From the NCBI GenBank assembly GCA_934465125.1, contig CAKSKO010000094.1, positions 1 through 5,498 of the forward strand: a stretch of DNA of 5,498 nucleotides, read 5' to 3'. A program made the position numbers and the translations under genes. Source of the stretch: an uncultured Eubacteriales bacterium (GTDB taxonomy: Bacteria; Bacillota; Clostridia; Oscillospirales; Acutalibacteraceae). Below, piece after piece: positions 5,395-5,498 of this stretch. Position 1 is the stretch's first letter, and each line of letters starts with the position of its first letter. The notes beneath the pieces are model-generated. The model saw nothing but the letters and a program-made list of their open reading frames with translations, made no database searches and was not told where the DNA came from.

Positions 5395-5498
5395 TATAAG
5401 GATAAATTCTTAACAAAGAGTAATTTTTATAAAAAAATCAACAAAAGAAAAGCAGTGGAAATTTAAAAATAGAATAATTCAGGATTATCGTATTAAAT
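5395..5498. other. AT-rich upstream region, no feature seen
   Basis: The last 104 bases, upstream of the DUF4157 promoter, contain A/T-rich DNA without an open frame, clear hairpin or repeat. The sequence may act as an AT-rich upstream promoter element, but nothing specific supports this. Confidence 0.4.

Overview
The window is AT-rich DNA with strong GGAGG-type ribosome binding sites and SigA-like promoters (TTGACA-17-TATCAT). This suggests a low-GC Gram-positive bacterium (Firmicutes, Clostridia or Bacilli); genus cannot be read from the sequence. All three protein genes other than the insertion sequence are on the minus strand and appear to be separate transcription units.

Layout, left to right. 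(1) Positions 1-997 hold the first 332 codons of a minus-strand NhaC/MleN-type Na+/H+ (or Na+/organic acid) antiporter, cut by the window edge, with its own promoter at 1038-1066. (2) A spacer at 998-1328 carries that promoter and a minus-strand terminator (1103-1139). (3) Positions 1329-2723 encode a complete AGCS-family sodium:alanine/glycine symporter with an extended -10 promoter. (4) An AT-rich gap at about 2775-3000 has no recognisable gene. (5) About 3000-3789 is a degenerate IS200-type insertion sequence on the plus strand. Its Y1/HUH transposase is broken into three frame blocks by apparent small deletions, but its RNA structures remain: a left-end hairpin, a UUCG-capped hairpin, a leader hairpin that buries the transposase ribosome binding site, and a right-end terminator. 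(6) Positions 3788-5305 (minus) encode a 505-residue protein with an N-terminal DUF4157 (eCIS core) domain bearing HELGH, followed by a region resembling clan CD (caspase/legumain-like) cysteine peptidases with a possible His216/Cys252 dyad, then a C-terminal region with a nearly perfect 22-residue tandem duplication. A consensus-like promoter lies just upstream.

The two transporters are ordinary sodium-coupled membrane proteins: one exchanges Na+ for H+ or an organic acid, the other uses the Na+ gradient to import small amino acids. The notable gene is the DUF4157 protein. Proteins of this class are repeatedly found as cargo or toxins of extracellular contractile injection systems or as polymorphic toxins. 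Here it stands alone, with no injection-system or immunity gene visible, and the IS right-end hairpin begins 3 bases past its stop codon and probably terminates its transcript. Function assignments come from motifs read by eye; no database search or structure prediction was run.
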